DNA from: Barnesiella sp. An22 | GTDB taxonomy: Bacteria; Bacteroidota; Bacteroidia; Bacteroidales; Barnesiellaceae | Direction of reading: 5' to 3' | Assembly: GCF_002159975.1 (NCBI RefSeq) | Contig: NZ_NFJR01000020.1 | Span: 1 to 42,313 of the forward strand | DNA length: 42,313 nucleotides | Part shown: positions 42,258 to 42,313 of the stretch, piece by piece | Layout: every line of letters begins with the position of its first letter | Position numbering within the stretch: the first letter of the stretch is position 1 | Program-made: the position numbers and the translations under genes | The notes under the pieces: generated by a model | The model's input: the letters and a program-made list of their open reading frames with translations, nothing else | Told to the model about the DNA's origin: nothing | Database searches by the model: none

Positions 42258-42313
42258 GTTCTGTACATGAGTTCAGTTTAGCAAAGCAGCCCAACTCCTT
42301 GTAAGAGACGGAT
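42258..42313. other. Right edge after the integrase
   Basis: 56 bp with no gene. An attachment site could be here, but no duplicate of this sequence is seen elsewhere in the window. Confidence 0.3.

Noticed and set aside
1-42313. CRISPR array, tRNA or rRNA genes
   Set aside because: No regularly spaced direct repeats and no cloverleaf or rRNA sequence were noticed; short iterons at the RIT ends are not a CRISPR array.

Overview
The window comes from a Bacteroidales chromosome (Bacteroides, Parabacteroides, Muribaculaceae or a relative). The grounds are an ECF sigma/FecR pair beside a SusC-type receptor and a SusB-like GH97 enzyme, promoters of the TAnnTTTG type, RteA/RteB regulators, a PRTRC cassette, DUF3408 and mobilization genes typical of Bacteroidales conjugative elements, and IntDOT-like recombinases. 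Most of it is layered mobile DNA rather than core genome.

Layout. 1-4200: glycan-utilisation locus (divergent SusC start, sigma factor, anti-sigma factor, GH97 glucosidase). 4201-8397: minus-strand PRTRC cassette (E, C, F, B, ThiF) in which ThiF carries a 5-bp duplication frameshift and E carries an in-frame stop. 8398-12540: cargo with a nitrosative-stress flavour (DUF488, hcp, two small membrane proteins, cupin, then ygbA-like and flavin/PNPOx-like genes on the other strand). 12686-20631: a large imperfect head-to-head palindrome. A small membrane gene and a 5'-truncated topB on the minus strand face a diverged copy of the same pair on the plus strand. Between them is a complete three-recombinase (RIT-type) element, which cuts both topB copies at the same codon of the TOPRIM DxDxxEG motif. 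20632-24900: long leader, then rteA and rteB, with no tetQ. 25259-33081: accessory cargo of visibly lower GC, with an HTH gene, an unknown 257-aa gene, and a tight minus-strand operon of nuclease, E2-E1-degenerate JAB protein and SecA-like ATPase. 33274-36439: a perfect palindrome, an integrase remnant and two tandem integrases. 36440-42313: small acidic ORF, a heavily structured non-coding segment, two HTH genes, DUF3408, a hairpin-rich oriT candidate, MobC-like protein, relaxase, a membrane coiled-coil protein and a terminal integrase.

Best candidate for an undescribed system: the three-gene operon at 26861-33081. Its central 793-aa protein reads E2 (Cys97), then E1/ThiF (GLGAIG, D448/D450, R459, K471, D534, Cys601), then a JAB-like fold that has lost its metal-binding signature. 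It overlaps a Vsr/DUF559-like nuclease gene by 8 nt and a SecA-like ATPase gene by 11 nt. E2-E1 fusions are known from type II CBASS (Cap2), but there is no CD-NTase, separate JAB protease or ubiquitin-like protein here, and the partners are a nuclease and a translocase-type ATPase. I infer antiphage or anti-plasmid defence; nothing in the sequence proves it.

Second candidate: the RIT element between two non-allelic topB halves, best explained by recombination between two RIT copies inserted at the same site in two different elements. Third: a roughly 75-nt structured repeat present three times (8480, 12995, 20251), whose stems change in a compensatory way.
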